DNA from: Mya arenaria | Lineage: Eukaryota > Mollusca > Bivalvia > Myida > Myidae | Length of the DNA: 64,000 nucleotides | NCBI RefSeq assembly: GCF_026914265.1 | Contig: NC_069134.1 | Location: 66,140,594-66,204,593 of the forward strand | Direction of reading: 5' to 3' | Shown: one piece after another, positions 1 to 12,779 of the stretch | How the letters are laid out: every line of letters begins with the position of its first letter | How positions within the stretch are numbered: position 1 is the first letter of the stretch | Translations under genes and position numbers: made by a program | Notes under the pieces: model-generated | Databases searched by the model: none | Seen by the model: the letters and a program-made list of their open reading frames with translations, nothing else | Told to the model about the DNA's origin: nothing

Positions 1-480
1 GTTGAGAGTTCCAAACTGTCAACAAAGGGCCCCTATTTCCAATTAGCACTGATGTCAATAAGCAAAGTTTTGATAGCAGAACTTTCACCTACACAATTCT
101 ATTGTTTACCAATTAGAGATGACGATTCAATTGTGTTTTACTGCGCGTTATTGTATTATGTACTATATGTTGTACTGTAGCTGTACCTGCACTCACTGAT
201 TTGCGGAATCAAACATGCTAAGTCAATGAATGAATGAATATAATTATATATACATGCTTGACTTTTAGGCAGACTTGTCACTTAAAAATTCAATATGCTG
301 ACATATACAAACATTTTTATTTTTCAATTTATTTTAGAGTTCAGTTTAATTTATATAAGGCAAACATCAAATAGTGGACGTTCGAAAGCTTTTTAGATAT
401 AATGAGTAATAAAGAATATACAAAAATAAGGTCTGCCTTTTTTTTCTATACCTGATAGGCCATAGGAAATGATTGAAAAC
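1..480. other. AT-rich unique sequence, no gene seen
   Basis: No open frame, splice-bounded exon or repeat stands out before the minisatellite. The stretch is AT-rich, with short runs such as GAATGAATGAATA near 226-240. Confidence 0.6.
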
Positions 481-3400
481 AACAGTGGGCATACTCGTAT
501 ATATATAGTATACCAAACCAACATTGGGCATACTCGTATGTATATAGTATACTAAACCAACAGTGGGCATACTCGTATATATATAGTATACCAAACCAAC
601 AGTGGGCAGACTCGTATATATGTAGTATACCAAACCAACAGTGGGCAGACTCGTATATATGTAGTATACCAAACCAACATTGGGCAGACTCGTATGTATA
701 TAGTATACCAAACCAACAGTGGGCAGACTCGTATATATATAGTATACCAAACCAACATTGGGCAGACTCGTATGTATATAGTATACCAAACCAACATTGG
801 GCAGACTCGTATGTATATAGTATACCAAACCAACAGTGGGCAGACTCGTATGTATATAGTATACCAAACCAACAGTGGGCAGACTCGTATGTATATAGTA
901 TACCAAACCAACATTGGGCAGACTCGTTTGTATATAGTATACCAAACCAACATTGGGCAGACTCGTATGTTTATAGTATACCAAACCAACATTGGGCAGA
1001 CTCGTATGTATATAGTATACCAAACCAACAGTGGGCAGACTCGTATGTATATAGTATACCAAACCAACAGTGGGCAGACTCATATATATAGTATACCAAA
1101 CCAACAGTGGGCAGACTCGCATGTATATAGTATACCAAACCAACAGTGGGCAGACTCGCATGTATATAGTATACCAAACCAACAGTGGGCAGACTCGTAT
1201 GTATATAGTATACCAAACCAACATTGGGCAGACTCGTATATATATATTATACCAAACCAACAGTGGGCAGACTCGTATATATATAGTATACAAAACCAAC
1301 AGTGGGCAGACTCGTATGTATATAGTATACCAAACCAACAGTGGGCAGACTCGTATATATATAGTATACCAAACCAACAGTGGGCAGACTCGTATGTATA
1401 TAGTATACCAAACCAAAAGTGGGCAGACTCGTATGTATATAGTATACCAAACCAACAGTGGGCAGACTCGTATGTTTGTAGTATACCAAACCAACAGTGG
1501 GAAGACTCGTATATATATAGCATACCAAACCAACATTGGGTAGACTCGTATATATATAGTATACCAAACCAACATTGGGCAGACTCGTATATATAAAGTA
1601 TACCAAACCAACATTGGGCAGACTCGTATGTTTATAGTATACCAAACAACATTGGGCAGACTCGTATGTATATAGTATACCAAACCAACATTGGGCAGAC
1701 TCGTATGTATATAGTATACCAAACCAACATTGGGCAGACTCGTATATATATAATATACCAAACCATCATTGGGCAGACTCGTATATATGTAGTATACCAA
1801 ACCAACATTGGGCAGACTCGTATGTATATAGTATACCAAACCAACATTGGGCAGACTCGTATGTATATAGTATACCAAACCAACATTGGGCAGACTCGTA
1901 TGTATATAGTATACCAAACCAACATTGGGCAGACTCGTATATATATAGTATACCAAACCAACATTGGGCAGACTCGTATATATATAGTATACCAAACCAA
2001 CATTGGGCAGACTCGTATATATATAGTATACCAAACCAACATTAGGCAGACTCGTATGTATATAGTATACCAAACCAACATTGGGCAGACTCGTATGTAT
2101 ATAGTATACCAAACCAACATTGGGCAGACTCGTATGTATATAGTATACCAAACCAACATTGGGCAGACTCTTATGTATATAGTATACCAAACCAACATTG
2201 GGCAGACTCTTATGTATATAGTATACCAAACTAACAGTGGGCAGACTCGTATATATATATAGTATACCAAACCAACATTGGGCAGACTCGTATATATATA
2301 GTATACCAAACCAACATTGGGCAGACTCGTATATATATAGGATACCAAACCAACATTGGGCAGACTCGTATATATATAGTATACCAAACCAACATTGGGC
2401 AGACTCGTATATATATAGTATACCAAACCAACATTGGGCAGACTCGTATATATATAGTATACCAAACCAACAGTGGGCAGACTCGTATGCATATAGTATA
2501 CCAAACCAACAGTGGGCAGACTCGTCTGTATATAGTATACCAAAGCAACAGTGGGCAGACTCGTATGTATATAGTATACCAAACCAACATTGGGCAGACT
2601 CGTACGTATATAGTATACCAAACCAACATTGGGCAGACTCGTACATATATAGTATACCAAACCAACAGTGGGCAGACTCGTACGTATATAGTATACCAAA
2701 CCAACATTGGGCAGACTCGTATATATATAGTATACCAAACCAACAGTGGGCAGACTCGTATATATATAGTATACCAAACCAACATTGGGCAGACTCGTAT
2801 ATATATAGTATACCAAACCAACAGTGGGCAGACTCGTACGTATATAGTATACCAAACCAACAGTGGGCAGACTCGTATATATATAGTATACCAAACCAAC
2901 AGTGGGCAGACTCGTATATATATAGTATACCAAACCAACAGTGGGCAGACTCGTATATATATAGTATACCAAACCAACAGTGGGCAGACTCGTATATATA
3001 TAGTATACCAAGCCAACATTGGGCAGACTCGTATGTATATAGTATACCAAACCAACATTGGGCAGACTCGTATGTATATAGTATACCAAACCAACATTGG
3101 GCAGACTCGTATGTATATAGTATACCAAACCAACATTGGGCAGACATTGGGCAGACTCGTATGTATATAGTATACCAAACCAACAGTGGGCAGACTCGTA
3201 TATATATAGTATACCAAACCAACATTGGGCAGACTCGTATGTATATAGTATACCAAACCAACATTGGGCAGACTCGTATGTATATAGTATACCAAACCAA
3301 CAGTGGGCAGACTCGTATGTATATAGTATACCAAACCAACAGTGGGCAGACTCGTAAATATGTAGTATACCAAAGCAACAGTGGGCAGACTCGTATGTAT

Positions 3401-4768
3401 ATAGTATACCAAACCAACATTGGTCAGACTCGTATGTATATAGTATACCAAACCAACAGTGGGCAGACTCGTATGTATATAGTATACCAAACCAACAGTG
3501 GGCAGACTCGTATGTATATAGTATACCAAACCAACAGTGTGCAGACTCGTACGTATATAGTATACCAAACCAACAGTGGGCAGACACGTACGTATATAGT
3601 ATACCAAATCAACAGTGGGCAGACTCGTATGATTATAGTATACCAAACCAACAGTGGGCAGACACGTACGTATATAGTATACCAAACCATCATTGGGCAG
3701 ACTCGTATGTATATAGTATACCAAACCAACATTGGGCAGACTCGTATGTATATAGTATACCAAACCAACATTGGGCAGACTCGTATGTATATAGTATACC
3801 AAACCAACAGTGGGCAGCCTCGTATATATATAGTATACCAAACCAACATTGGGCAGACTCGTATGTATATAGTATACCAAACCAACAGTGGGCAGACTCG
3901 TATGTATATAGTATACCAAACCAACATTGGGAAGACTCGTATATATATAGAATACCAAACCATCATTGGGCAGACTCGTATATATATAGTATACCAAACC
4001 AACATTGGGCAGACTCGTATGTATATAGTATACCAAACCAACATTGGGCAGACTCGTATATATATAGTATACCAAACCATCATTGGGCAGACTCGTATAT
4101 ATATAGTATACCAAACCAACATTGGGCAGACTCGTATGTATATAGTATACCAAACCAACATTGGGCAGACTCGTATGTATATACTATACCAAACCAACAT
4201 TGGGGAGACTCGTATATATATAGTATACCAAACCATCATCGGGCAGACTCGTATATATATAGTATACCAAACCAACATTGGGCAGACTCGTATGTATATA
4301 GTATACCAAACCAACATTGGGCAGACTCGTATGTATATAGTATACCAAACCAACATTTGGCAGACTCGTATGTATATAGTATACCAAACCAACATTGGGC
4401 AGACTCTTATGTATATAGTATACCAAACCAACAGTGGGCAGAGTCGTATGTATATAGTATACCAAACCAATATTGGGCAGACTCGTATATATATAGTATA
4501 CCAAACCAACATTGGGCAGACTCGTATTTATATAGTATACCAAACCAACATTGGGCAGACTCGTATGTATATAGTATACCAAACCAACATTGGGCAGACT
4601 CGTATGTATATAGTATACCAAACCAACAGTGGGCAGACTCGTACGTATATAGTATACCAAACCAACAGTGGGCAGACACGTACGTATATAGTATACCAAA
4701 CCAACATTGGGCAGACATTTGGCAGACTCGTATGTATATAGTATACCAAACCAATATTGGGCAGACTC

Positions 4769-4828
<60 letters not shown>

Positions 4829-6190
4829 TACCAAGCCAACAGTGGGCAGACTCGTATATATATAGTATACCAAACCAACATTGGGCAGACTCGTATATAT
4901 ATAGTATACCAAACCAACATTGGGCAGAATCGTATGTATATAGGATACCAAACCAACATTGGGCAGACTCGTATATATATAGTATACCAAACCAACATTG
5001 GGCAGACTCGTATATATATAGGATACCAAACCAACATTGGGCAGACTCGTATATATATAGTATACCAAACCAACATTGGGCAGACTCTTATGTATATAGT
5101 ATACCAAACCAACATTGGGCAGACTCAAATATATATAGTATACCAAACCAACAGTGGGCAGACTCGTATATATATAGTATACCAAACCAACATTGGGCAG
5201 ACTCATATATATATAGTATACCAAACCAACAGTGGGCAGACTCGTATATATATAGTATACCAAACCAACATTGGGCAGACTCGTATATATATAGTATACC
5301 AAACCAACAGTGGGCAGACTCGTATATATATATAGTATACCAAACCAACATTGGGTAGACTCGTATATATATAGTATACCAAACCAACAGTGGGCAGACT
5401 CAAATATATATAGTATACCAAACCAACATTGGGCAGACTCGTATATATATAGGATACCAAACCAACATTGGGCAGACTCGTATATATATAGTATACCAAA
5501 CCAACATTGGGCAGACTCTTATGTATATAGGATACCAAACCAACATTGGGCAGACTCGTATATATAGTATACCAAACCAACATTGGGCAGACTCGTATAT
5601 ATATAGTATACCAAACCAACATTGGGCAGACTCAAATATATATAGTATTCCAAACCAACATTGGGCAGACTCGTATATATATAGTATACCAAACCAACAT
5701 TGGGCAGACTCGTATGTATATAGTATACCAAACCAACAGTGGGCAGACTCGTATATATATAGTATACCAAACCAACATTGGGCAGACTCGTATGTATATA
5801 GTATACCAAACCAACATTGGGCAGACTCGTATATATATAGTATACCAAACCAACATTGGGCAGACTCGTATGTATATAGTATACCAAACCAACATTGGGC
5901 AGACTCGTATATATATAATATACCAAACCATCATTGGGCAGACTCGTATATATGTAGTATACCAAACCAACATTGGGCAGACTCGTATGTATATAGTATA
6001 CCAAACCAACAGTGGGCAGACTCGTATGTATATAGTATACCAAACCAACAGTGGGCAGACTCGTATATATATAGTATACCAAACCAACAGTGGGCAGACT
6101 CGTATATATATAGTATACCAAACCAACAGTGGGCAGACTCGTATGTATATAGTATACCAAACCAATATTGGGCAGACTCGTACATATATT
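481..6190. repeat. 39-bp minisatellite, about 145 tandem units
   Basis: The unit holds the blocks TATAGTATACCAAACC, AACATTGGGCAGACTCG and a variable TATATA/TATGTA/TACGTA spacer. Units differ mainly at CATTG versus CAGTG and in the spacer. Since 39 is a multiple of three and the unit lacks stops in several frames, very long open frames appear on both strands (over 1,000 codons on the minus strand). These are by-products of the repeat, not genes. Rare variants recur far apart (1741-1830 and 5907-5995; a 13-bp partial unit near 3142 and again near 4712), which indicates block duplication inside the array. Confidence 0.97.
4770..4825. repeat. (AT)n microsatellite inside the 39-bp array
   Basis: The spacer of a single unit has expanded to about 28 AT dinucleotides. 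It probably grew by slippage from the TATATATA of a normal unit, and the array resumes in register afterwards. Confidence 0.95.
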
Positions 6191-6500
6191 AAACCCAACC
6201 ATCATTCGGTTGTCATAATATATATATTTATCTTGTACAATGATATGCAACATAACTAGTTTTGTGATTAGATTTTAACATTAAATTGGCCAAAAATACA
6301 ATTTGAATGACGTTTTCCAAATAACAAATCGTCACCTTAGTGCAATAACTCAATAACTGCATATAGAAACATAAGCAGATATTGAGTTATTGCACTAAGG
6401 TGACGAAATTATCTTTTTAAAATAAATCTCTAAAAACAACTATATTTGTCGTACAATTAAACAGTTCTACAATCTCCTTGGCCCGCCTGTGGAGAGGGAC
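6191..6500. other. Inter-repeat sequence with a perfect hairpin
   Basis: There is no gene. At 6330-6355 and 6380-6405 lie 26-bp perfect inverted repeats (starting CGTCACCTTAGTGC) with a 24-bp loop. The stem could be a small fold-back or MITE relic; I see no clear target duplication. Confidence 0.7.
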
Positions 6501-6523
6501 TACAATACAATACAATACAATAG
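6501..6523 (-). repeat. LINE 3' terminal (ATTGT)n tail
   Basis: Four to five TACAA-type pentamers on the plus strand mark the 3' end of the minus-strand LINE. Such tails act as the reverse-transcription start of CR1/L2-type elements. Confidence 0.8.
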
Positions 6524-6713
6524 TGATTTATTTGTAATGCATAAGGCCACCGGCCCAAAATACAAATATACAGTGTTCAAAAAGTGATGTACATGATTTC
6601 ATATAATATAAAGGTATGCACAATTTACAGTTGTATAAATTAAACAAATCAATGGAAATGATATATATATAAAATATGTGAGTTTTAAACAGAATATTTT
6701 ATAACACATATAT

Positions 6714-9700
6714 CTAATTAATACTATTTATGTAGACCTCTCGTAATTCAAATGATGATTTTAAGAACTTAGATAATGCAAAAATAGAAGTGATACTGTC
6801 GTTAGCCATCAATTTAACAAAACGGCGTTCACTGCTAACAATATTTTCTATATTCAATAAATATGTTGCTCTTAATTCATCATACAAAGGGCAATCAATA
6901 AGGAAATGTATTTCATTTTCTACAACATACACATTTCGATTGAGACAATATGAACAGAATCGGAAATCTCTTTCAATATTTTGATGTCTCCCTATTTCAA
7001 TATTTAGAGCATGACTTGAGCATCTAAAATTGGCTAATATCCTTTTGTATTGAAACGGTATTGATGCAGAAATGTATGTCTCTGGCGTCAGTGCTGATTT
7101 AAACAGTCTATAACACAAAGCTTTTGGGGAACTATTGATATCCGCCATAGTCTTTTGATTATAAGTGTCCGTCAACCTGTCCGTGAACAGTTTTATGAAC
7201 ATGTCTACTTGTCCTATTTCCTGGGCAATCCAGGCGTATCCGAAGCCATGTTGGAACAGCAGACGTTTAACGCGTGTCGCCCACGTGGTGCGTCCGCTTT
7301 CGTCCAGGCGCAGTAACATCTCGTAGCACTGACGAGGGTTGCGGTCACGTGGCATCTGTGTGAGTTTAATCCAGTACCGTATACAACGTGACATGTATGT
7401 GATTGAGAGCGGATGTCGGCCACACTCACTTAGTGCAAAAAAGTTAGCGACGTTTTGGTTGAGACATGACACTCGCTTACAAAATGTTATTTGGACTTTT
7501 TCGATCTGGTGGCTGTACTCGTACCCCCATATCTCAGACGAATTAGTCAATATTGGCTTCACCATCGCATCAAACAACTTGAATGCATCATTTAGATTGA
7601 AGTAGCCGAATTGCTTTTGATACTTGTAAAGCGTATTTAATGCCTTTGTAGCCTGTATCGACAGTAACTCTTTAGTCTTTGTCCACGATAATGTAGGTGT
7701 GAAGTACGAGCCAAGATACGTATAACAGGGTACGACTTCGATTTCTCTCCCTTTGTAAAACCATTTTTCGAAGCGTCTAAGGCCCCCACCACCTCTGAAG
7801 ACCATGATTTTGGATTTGTCAAGGTTTATTTTCATTCCCGTTTCGTCACAGAACTTCCCGATAGTGTCAATATTGCTCTGTAGATTGTAAACGGTGTCGG
7901 CGAAAGTAGATACATCGTCGGCGAATAACAGTCCATATAACTCGCCCGTAACTTCGGTGACGTATATTCCAATTCGTGAATAACGCTTAAGACATGCAAT
8001 CAAATCGTTAATGTAGAGATTAAATACAATTGTAGAACTCACGCAGCCTTGCTTTGTGCCTACTTTGCAGTCAAAGAAGCTAGTTAGTCCGGTTGTGATA
8101 TCAGTTTGTACTTTTACACATGACTTTAAGTGGGAATAAATATTTTTAAACACTGTTAACAATTTACTGTCTTGGTTAATGCCTTTACGCTCGAGACTTT
8201 GCCACAGCTTTTCATGAACACAGTTGTCAAAGGCCTTCAAAAAGTCGACAAAGAAGACATAGACACGCCCCTTCCGATTGCTGAGGTATTTTTGAATAAT
8301 GGACTGTAGACTGAAAATACTATCTGTGGTGGAATATCCAGTGCGAAATCCGGATTGCGCTTCGTCCAGTATACTGTTATTTTCAGCCCAGGTAGTTAGT
8401 CTATTGCTTAAAATTTTCATGAAAACTTTGCTTAGGCTATTACCAACTGAAATAGCTCTATAATTGTTCGGATCGGTGTTAGAGCCCTTTTTGAACACGG
8501 GGGTTATAATGCTCTCACACCACGTTGCAGGCACGTTTCCAGTAGAAAGAACAGCATTAAACAGTTTGTTTAAATATGGCAAAGTGTAGTCAATAGTGCT
8601 TTTAAGCATCTCTATGCATATACCGTCTACTCCAGATGAACAGGAACCTTTCAGGGCCCGAACACTTTTCAAGATTTCGTCGTCCGTTATATCGGTGTCG
8701 AGTTCGGAGTCATCACTGTCAATGCGCAGGTCATTTAATATGTTTTCTGAGCCAACGTTTAAATCTAAGGAGTCCTTAGCCCTGAAGAGCTCGCTAAAAT
8801 ATTCAGTCCAAGTGTTGTGGTCAATTGGCACTTGCGGTCTCTGTTTATTTACATTGCCTTTTACAGAAGCCCAAAACGCTTTTGGATTTTTTCTATTGGC
8901 TATTAGTTTATTTCTCATTTCACGTTGATATAATAACGACTTTGAACGACACACACTTTTAAAAACTCGTTTCTTTGCTAAGTATGTGGTTAGGTCTAAT
9001 GGTGAGCGTGACTTCCGGTGACGTCGAAGCGAAGCATATTTTTCGTGTTTAGCGTTATCACAGTCTTTATCCCACCATGGAGGCTGCGTTGCCGGAAGTT
9101 GCTGCCGGCCGCCTTTCACGCGCATGCATTCACCGCTCTTTTGTAAAATGTCCACGAACTGCTGTTGACTTTCAATAATGTTATTGTCATTGACCATGTT
9201 CAATAAGGTGTTAAAAGCAGGCGCGAATGTTTCAATAAATAACGACCGTAACGTATCTTTCCACTTAAACGGCGTGTAGTTGGTTAAGTTCGATTGTGTA
9301 TTCGGCCTATGTTCAAGCCCATTCCCCGCCTTGTTAATATCAAGTCTTAAACAACAACTTAGTGGAAAGTGATCAGAAATGTCTAGCAATTCTACACCAA
9401 AATCGACAATAGTTTCAAAGATATTCGACGATGCCAAGAAGTAATCCACAACACTGTTTCCATTATTAGCAAAACAAGTGTAGTCGCCAGTCAAATCTCT
9501 CCCAACTCGACCGTTTACGATGTGTACGTCTAGTGTGCAACATAATTCAATTAGTGATTTTCCGTATCTGTTACATTTCGAGTCACAATTTTGCCGTCGG
9601 CGGTCGAAGTTATCCCCAGGATATTCTACATTCTTTTGGTAAACAAAGTCTACATTGTCATCCAGAATAAAATCTTGCATATGACCTGTCCTGGCGTTTA

Positions 9701-10214
9701 AATCCCCTGCCACAATGAGCGAAATATCATTCATGTCTGATAAAATACAAGTGAGCTTTTCTGATAAAATTTCAATACCGTTATTTGAGTTCGTGTCATA
9801 TATAGTTGAACCATCTGGAGAAACATACGTAAAAAACAACACAATGTTAGTGGGCAACATAGTAAATTGTTTATCAATATAAAGAACAATGCATTCTTTA
9901 AACTCGCTATATATTCGCTTAATAATCCCAATCTCACAGAGCTGTTTTTTTACGAATACAGTCACACCCCCGGAGCCACGAGTGCCTTTCGATAACCGGG
10001 GACAGTCCTAGTTTATATATTTTGTAGACAATAAATCGTCGAACTCACCATTTGCAGTCTGCCAAGTCTCGCATAGTCCAATAATATCATACTGTGCGCA
10101 AAAAGTTAGAAATTCATCATTACCATAATATTTTCTTAAGCCTTGTACATTTAATGAACATATATTTAATAATGATTGTATATCTGGGTATGTATATGGG
10201 CCTCGGCCGACGTC
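6714..10214 (-). pseudogene. LINE ORF2: endonuclease and reverse transcriptase, one internal TAG
   Basis: This is the catalytic protein of the LINE: it nicks target DNA and primes reverse transcription of the element RNA. Counting from the methionine at 9965, the endonuclease shows GDLNARTG at about residues 87-94 and SDHFPL near 200. The reverse transcriptase shows motif A (FVDFLKAFD, about 571), motif B (GTKQGCVSS), FADD (about 681-684) and YTYLGS further on. A C-terminal segment with CPLYDELR is typical of jockey/CR1 relatives. The endonuclease really begins upstream: the same frame encodes LNVQGLRK and IIGLCETW between 10214 and 10011, cut by a single TAG at 10008-10010. No in-frame ATG lies between the ORF1 stop and that TAG. 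From 9965 on the frame is fully open for 1,083 codons, so decay is minimal. Confidence 0.93.
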
Positions 10215-11261
10215 CTATTTATTAACGATAGTTGGTTTCTTAAGATCTTTATCGTACGTGTAACTAACGCCGTCCACAACTAGAAGATCTTGCTTGAAGT
10301 GCACATTTTTGCCAGAATCTTTGCACTCTTTAAAGAATGGAAACAGGTCAGTGCGTGCGCGAGATATTCTTTCCGGCAAGTCTTCACTTATTCTGAACGC
10401 CATATCCCCAGAGGACTTCCGCTTACCCCTGAAGGCTTTAAGAACAGTTTCTTTGTCAACAAAGCGCGAAAACTGCACAAGTATAGGCCTTGGAGAAGAC
10501 TTTGTGGGGATCCTGAATGCGTTCTCAATATGCATGTTAGGTTCGTTTATTCCAAGGTCGTGACTAATACTGTCTTTAACGGCTTGTTCTAGGCTGGATG
10601 GCGTTTCATTGGGTGCTTCGGGAATGTTGAAAAATTTCAGATTGTTTTTCTTGATTAACATTTCTAAACGCTCTGTTTTCTTCGTTGATGATGAAAGCTC
10701 ACCTTCTATTTTGTTAAGCTTTTCATTTAACACATTTACGCTAGAGGTGAGTTCAATGTTTTGCTCTTTAAGAACCACATTATCATTTTTGAGTTCTTCC
10801 ACAGTTTTCTCGAGCGTGTCAAACTTCCGGTTTAGATGCTTGACGTTTTGATGGATCTCGAGGAGAACTGACTTAGCGTCGTTGTCGCTCAGGACGGTAT
10901 CCTCTGTGTCGTGGGGGTGACTTGGTCGGCCACCGGATGCCAGTGGACCCTGCTGACCACCGGTATGGAGCCAACCGCTGACGCTCGGTTGGCTATGTGG
11001 CACGTCCGGTCGTCGGGGTTGCGAGCCTGGTAGGGCGCGAAGATCTGTTTGCGAAGCATCAGGCGTGCTTATGACGTCTTCCGGTTGAGTTTCGGGATCA
11101 CACTGTGCTCGGCGCTGTGTGCAGCTACGGGACCGGGAGGCCCCACGCCCAGTGGGCCCAGGGTTCGACTCTATGCCGTGGGCGAGAAGTAAGAAGAAAA
11201 GTGTATCCTTACAGCCAGTGAAACATATTTCAACTTTAAAGTTTTTGTATGAGTTTTTGTT
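10215..11261 (-). CDS. LINE ORF1: coiled-coil/RRM nucleic-acid chaperone with N-terminal 2A-like leader
   Basis: This is the likely RNA-binding ORF1 protein that packages the element transcript. The frame is open from the stop at 11262 to a TAG at 10215-10217. From codon 11003 inward there is a basic, Pro/Ser-rich N-terminus, a heptad-rich coiled coil (VKHLNRKFDTLEKTVEELK region), then an L1 ORF1-like core with LKFFNIPE, followed by HIENAFRI, PRPILVQF and KETVLKAFRGK. This fits the type II, transposase-22-like ORF1. Upstream, still in frame, is a hydrophobic stretch ending HGIESNPGP, a 2A-like motif. No ATG lies in this frame, so either the start was lost by a small indel or initiation is non-AUG. 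ORF1 and ORF2 share a reading frame and are separated by this one TAG. Confidence 0.85.
   Translation of the reverse strand, partial: NKNSYKNFKVEICFTGCKDTLFFLLLAHGIESNPGPTGRGASRSRSCTQRRAQCDPETQPEDVISTPDASQTDLRALPGSQPRRPDVPHSQPSVSGWLHTGGQQGPLASGGRPSHPHDTEDTVLSDNDAKSVLLEIHQNVKHLNRKFDTLEKTVEELKNDNVVLKEQNIELTSSVNVLNEKLNKIEGELSSSTKKTERLEMLIKKNNLKFFNIPEAPNETPSSLEQAVKDSISHDLGINEPNMHIENAFRIPTKSSPRPILVQFSRFVDKETVLKAFRGKRKSSGDMAFRISEDLPERISRARTDLFPFFKECKDSGKNVHFKQDLLVVDGVSYTYDKDLKKPTIVNK
11154..11192 (-). other. 2A-like ribosome-skipping motif at ORF1 N-terminus
   Basis: Read on the minus strand these codons give LLLAHGIESNPGP. The known 2A consensus is (D/G)(V/I)ExNPG followed by P, preceded by a hydrophobic helix; skipping occurs between the final G and P. 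Here the usual D position is G (GGC, one transition from GAC). N-terminal 2A sequences are established in some APE-type LINEs of echinoderms and molluscs, so the placement is as expected. Activity of this variant is not known. Confidence 0.8.
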
Positions 11262-11264
11262 TTA

Positions 11265-11955
11265 ACTGGTTGTGAAAATGTCCCAATTTTAAATCGCCAC
11301 AGCGCTGTTGAAATGCCCATTGTCCTGGATTTGAGATATAACGTTTAACAGGGATCAGTGTATTGTCCGTTTATTGTATATACAGTGTCCACTCACCGGT
11401 CAGTTTCTAGGTACATAAATCCTTTGTTTATATTCCCGCCGTAAACACTGAACACAAAGAAGCTCATCAAAGTTCACTTTTCAGTGAATTACATCAAAAG
11501 TTTTATATCGATGTTAATCACAATGTCTTCCGAACACGTTTTGTTATAAATCCATATGTTTCACATCGGTTTAAACTGAGAAAAATATATTTTTAACGAG
11601 AGCGACCTTTCGTGCATTTTCTATCAAGGGACATCACTCGTAAAAAACCAGATGCATAATGGATGGACTGAGGGTGCGTTTCATTAAGAGTCTTCGTCGT
11701 ACTTGGACTACAATGAAGTTTCAGTTTATTTGTTGAACACACTATTGGCAAAACTAACGGTCTCCAATCTGTGAAGTTCCTATAGATTTCCTAGTAACGA
11801 CAAAAAAATGTTTATGGAACGGGACAAGAGATCTCTTTTGGTAAGAAGATGTAATCTGACACTCGGCCTTCACGATGCAAGTAAAAGAACCAACAACCTA
11901 CACCTTCTATTACTACTGTCGCTTTTTCATCATCCTTCTGTCGCGTTTTCTCACC

Positions 11956-12031
<76 letters not shown>

Positions 12032-12232
12032 TTTTATTACTACTTAGTAGAAACAGTATCATTAATAAACAAAACAGGTGATCTTATCAGGTTAATATGA
12101 CTTGACGTCATTTTACTTCAGATTGTGTCATTCGCTTTAACGCTACGCAATGATTAGTTTTATTCAAACGAGAGGAAGGTTTACGAGACGTTTCTTAAAA
12201 CATTTAAGATTATGATTAAGTTGGTCGTGATT
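11265..12232. other. Intergenic, with (CAT)n microsatellite
   Basis: The LINE 5' UTR may extend into the left part of this stretch. A (CAT)n run of about 73 bp sits at 11959-12031 and creates poly-His, poly-Ser and poly-Met frames that are not genes. I see no other feature. Confidence 0.6.
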
Positions 12233-12779
12233 AATGATGACAGGAATTTCAGAAACAAATTGATAGGAACACACAGGGAAGATGAGAGGTGGGGTTCATA
12301 TGTTTCACAACAACGTACGAGTTGACAGGCTTCAATTTTATTAGGCGTGATATATACATATATAACATAAAAATATACAGTGTAAGATAAAAATAATGTA
12401 TGTAGAAGATTTTTGATTATTTTAGGGTTGGGACGTTTGTTATTTCGAAGTAGTTGAAAGGGAAATACCGATACACAAGTTGATATGAAATGTATGTCAT
12501 TGTATATTTCATGCAGTAAGTATGCATGATATGGTCATTTTTTAAAACTCATCCAGGCATGTATGCTAAAAGATGTTGATATTGTTCCCAAGGGATAAGT
12601 TTCACAAATGAAATGAACATCACGTTAATGTTGAACAAGAGCTGTCACAGAAATAGCGGGCTCGACTATTCCGCCGCTTTTCAGTGTAAGGATCGAAATG
12701 TTTTGGCGAAACATGCATGGATCACTGTTAGATAAGATTTCAATGCAATTCATGTGGTGAGATATTAACATAAATGTGA

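Larger units (their letters stand above)
6501..11261 (-). mobile_element. Non-LTR retrotransposon (LINE), CR1/L2/Crack-like, with 2A motif
   Basis: This minus-strand element has the order ORF1, then ORF2, then a short 3' UTR and a simple-repeat tail. ORF1 has a coiled coil and an L1-type RRM core. ORF2 has an apurinic-type endonuclease, a reverse transcriptase with FADD, and a C-terminal Cys/His-containing segment. The 3' tail is (ATTGT)n on the element strand (TACAATACAAT.. at 6501-6523) instead of poly(A), as is usual in the CR1/L2/Crack/Jockey group. The ORF1 frame is open back to a stop at 11262-11264 and includes a 2A-like motif. The 5' end is not defined, and I found no target-site duplication. 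One in-frame stop in the endonuclease N-terminus suggests the copy is recently inactivated. Confidence 0.92.

Noticed and set aside
481..6190. CRISPR-like array
   Set aside because: Units are directly adjacent, without unique spacers, in a eukaryotic genome; it is a minisatellite.
367..6259. Very long open frames on both strands (up to about 1,000 codons)
   Set aside because: They follow from a 39-bp repeat unit whose length is a multiple of three and which lacks stops in several frames.
8596..8928. 110-codon plus-strand frame within the LINE
   Set aside because: Antisense shadow of the reverse-transcriptase ORF2.
11808..12081. Poly-His, poly-Ser and poly-Met frames
   Set aside because: Translation of a (CAT)n microsatellite.
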